Positions 5,634 to 6,088 of a DNA stretch of 6,088 bases are shown here, in pieces (the first letter of the stretch is position 1; each line of letters starts with the position of its first letter). Both the position numbers and the translations under genes were made by a program. The notes under the pieces were generated by a model. It ran no database searches. It worked only from the letters and a program-made list of their open reading frames with translations, and was not told the origin of the DNA. Source of the DNA: an uncultured bacterium (GTDB taxonomy: Bacteria; Bacillota_I; Bacilli_A; RF39; UBA660); NCBI GenBank assembly GCA_949286645.1, contig CASEDN010000077.1, positions 1 to 6,088 on the forward strand. The letters are read 5' to 3'.

Positions 5634-6088
5634 CTCTAAATATTCACTTACTGGACCGAAACTCTTTCTATGTTCATCTATTATTCCGTATTCTTTAATG
5701 GCCTCTAAATGTTTCTTAGTAGGATAACCTTTATTATTCTTAAAATCATACATAGGGTATTTACTATCTAGTTCATCTAACATTCTATCCCTTGTTACTT
5801 TAGCAATGACTGATGCTGCACTTATAGTAATACTCTTTAAATCTCCTTTAATAATAGAAGTTGTAGGTATATCTATATCTAGCCTCATCGCATCTATTAA
5901 AACATGTTCTACTTTACAAGAGCAATTATTAATCGCTTCTTTCATTGCCATCTTTGTCGCTTCATAAATATTAACTTCATCTATTTTTTTCTCACTTATA
6001 ATGCCAATTCCTACTCCTAAAGCTTGCCTCATAATCTCATCATAAAAGTATTCACGCTTCTTTTCACTAAGTTTTTTAGAATCAGTTA
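5622..6088 (-). CDS. rnhB: Ribonuclease HII, 5' end cut by window edge
   Basis: RNase HII cuts the RNA part of RNA/DNA hybrids and removes single ribonucleotides misincorporated into DNA. The 154 visible residues begin TDSKKLSEKKREYFYDEIMR, the usual segment after the first catalytic motif. The N-terminal part with the first two acidic residues (normally in a DExGRG motif) lies outside. The third and fourth catalytic acids are visible as Asp in VLIDAMRLDI (codon near 5891-5889) and Asp in AKVTRDRML (near 5789-5787), with the conserved GYPTKKHLEAIKEYG and HRKSFGPV near the C-terminus. The ATG at 6032 is internal, because the reading frame and conserved residues continue to the window edge. No terminator separates it from topA, so read-through into topA is likely in addition to topA's own promoter. 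Confidence 0.95.
   Translation of the reverse strand, partial: TDSKKLSEKKREYFYDEIMRQALGVGIGIISEKKIDEVNIYEATKMAMKEAINNCSCKVEHVLIDAMRLDIDIPTTSIIKGDLKSITISAASVIAKVTRDRMLDELDSKYPMYDFKNNKGYPTKKHLEAIKEYGIIDEHRKSFGPVSEYLELTK

Noticed and set aside
6030..6032. ATG at 6032 as the start of RNase HII
   Set aside because: The frame stays open to the window edge and encodes the conserved TDSKKLSEKKRE segment upstream, so the Met is internal.
1..6088. Possible Mycoplasma-type genetic code (TGA = Trp), suggested by low GC and compaction
   Set aside because: Trp positions use TGG, all genes read through intact with the standard code, and a sortase implies a cell wall.

Overview
This AT-rich window carries six protein genes large enough to recognise plus one 55-residue small gene. 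All are on the minus strand, so transcription runs from high to low coordinates. The low GC content, AGGAGG/GGTGAT-type ribosome binding sites, sigma-A-like promoters and a sortase with its cell-wall substrate point to a Gram-positive, low-GC Firmicutes or related lineage (inference). Trp is encoded by TGG and all six visible stop codons are TAA, so nothing suggests the Mycoplasma code despite the compact layout. I cannot name the species.

Layout in transcription order (high to low coordinates). Positions 6088-5622 hold the 3' three quarters of rnhB (ribonuclease HII), cut by the window edge. Positions 5582-3558 hold topA (DNA topoisomerase I, 674 aa), with its own consensus promoter whose -35 box lies inside the last codons of rnhB. 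Positions 3491-2628 hold a membrane-anchored class B-type sortase. Positions 2491-1532 hold a secreted beta-helix surface protein ending in an NPETSD sorting signal. Positions 1428-1261 hold a 55-residue membrane protein, followed 12 bases later by a Nudix hydrolase (1248-631). Positions 573-1 hold the N-terminal third or so of a P-type, probably Ca2+-transporting, ATPase that starts at TTG and runs off the window.

The region divides into short transcription units. Hairpin terminators follow topA, the sortase, the surface protein and the Nudix gene. Three of these four overlap the end of the coding sequence, and two are followed almost at once by the -10 box of the next gene. rnhB and topA are core genome-maintenance functions. 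The sortase and surface protein are most simply read as an enzyme-substrate pair, although each has its own promoter. The small membrane protein and Nudix hydrolase form a tight two-gene unit of unknown substrate.

No mobile element, CRISPR array, tRNA, rRNA or recognisable riboswitch was seen, and no gene-free stretch exceeds 300 bases. I do not see a clearly undescribed system. The most interesting items are the sortase/NPETSD pair, the unannotated small membrane gene, and the terminator-CDS-promoter overlaps.
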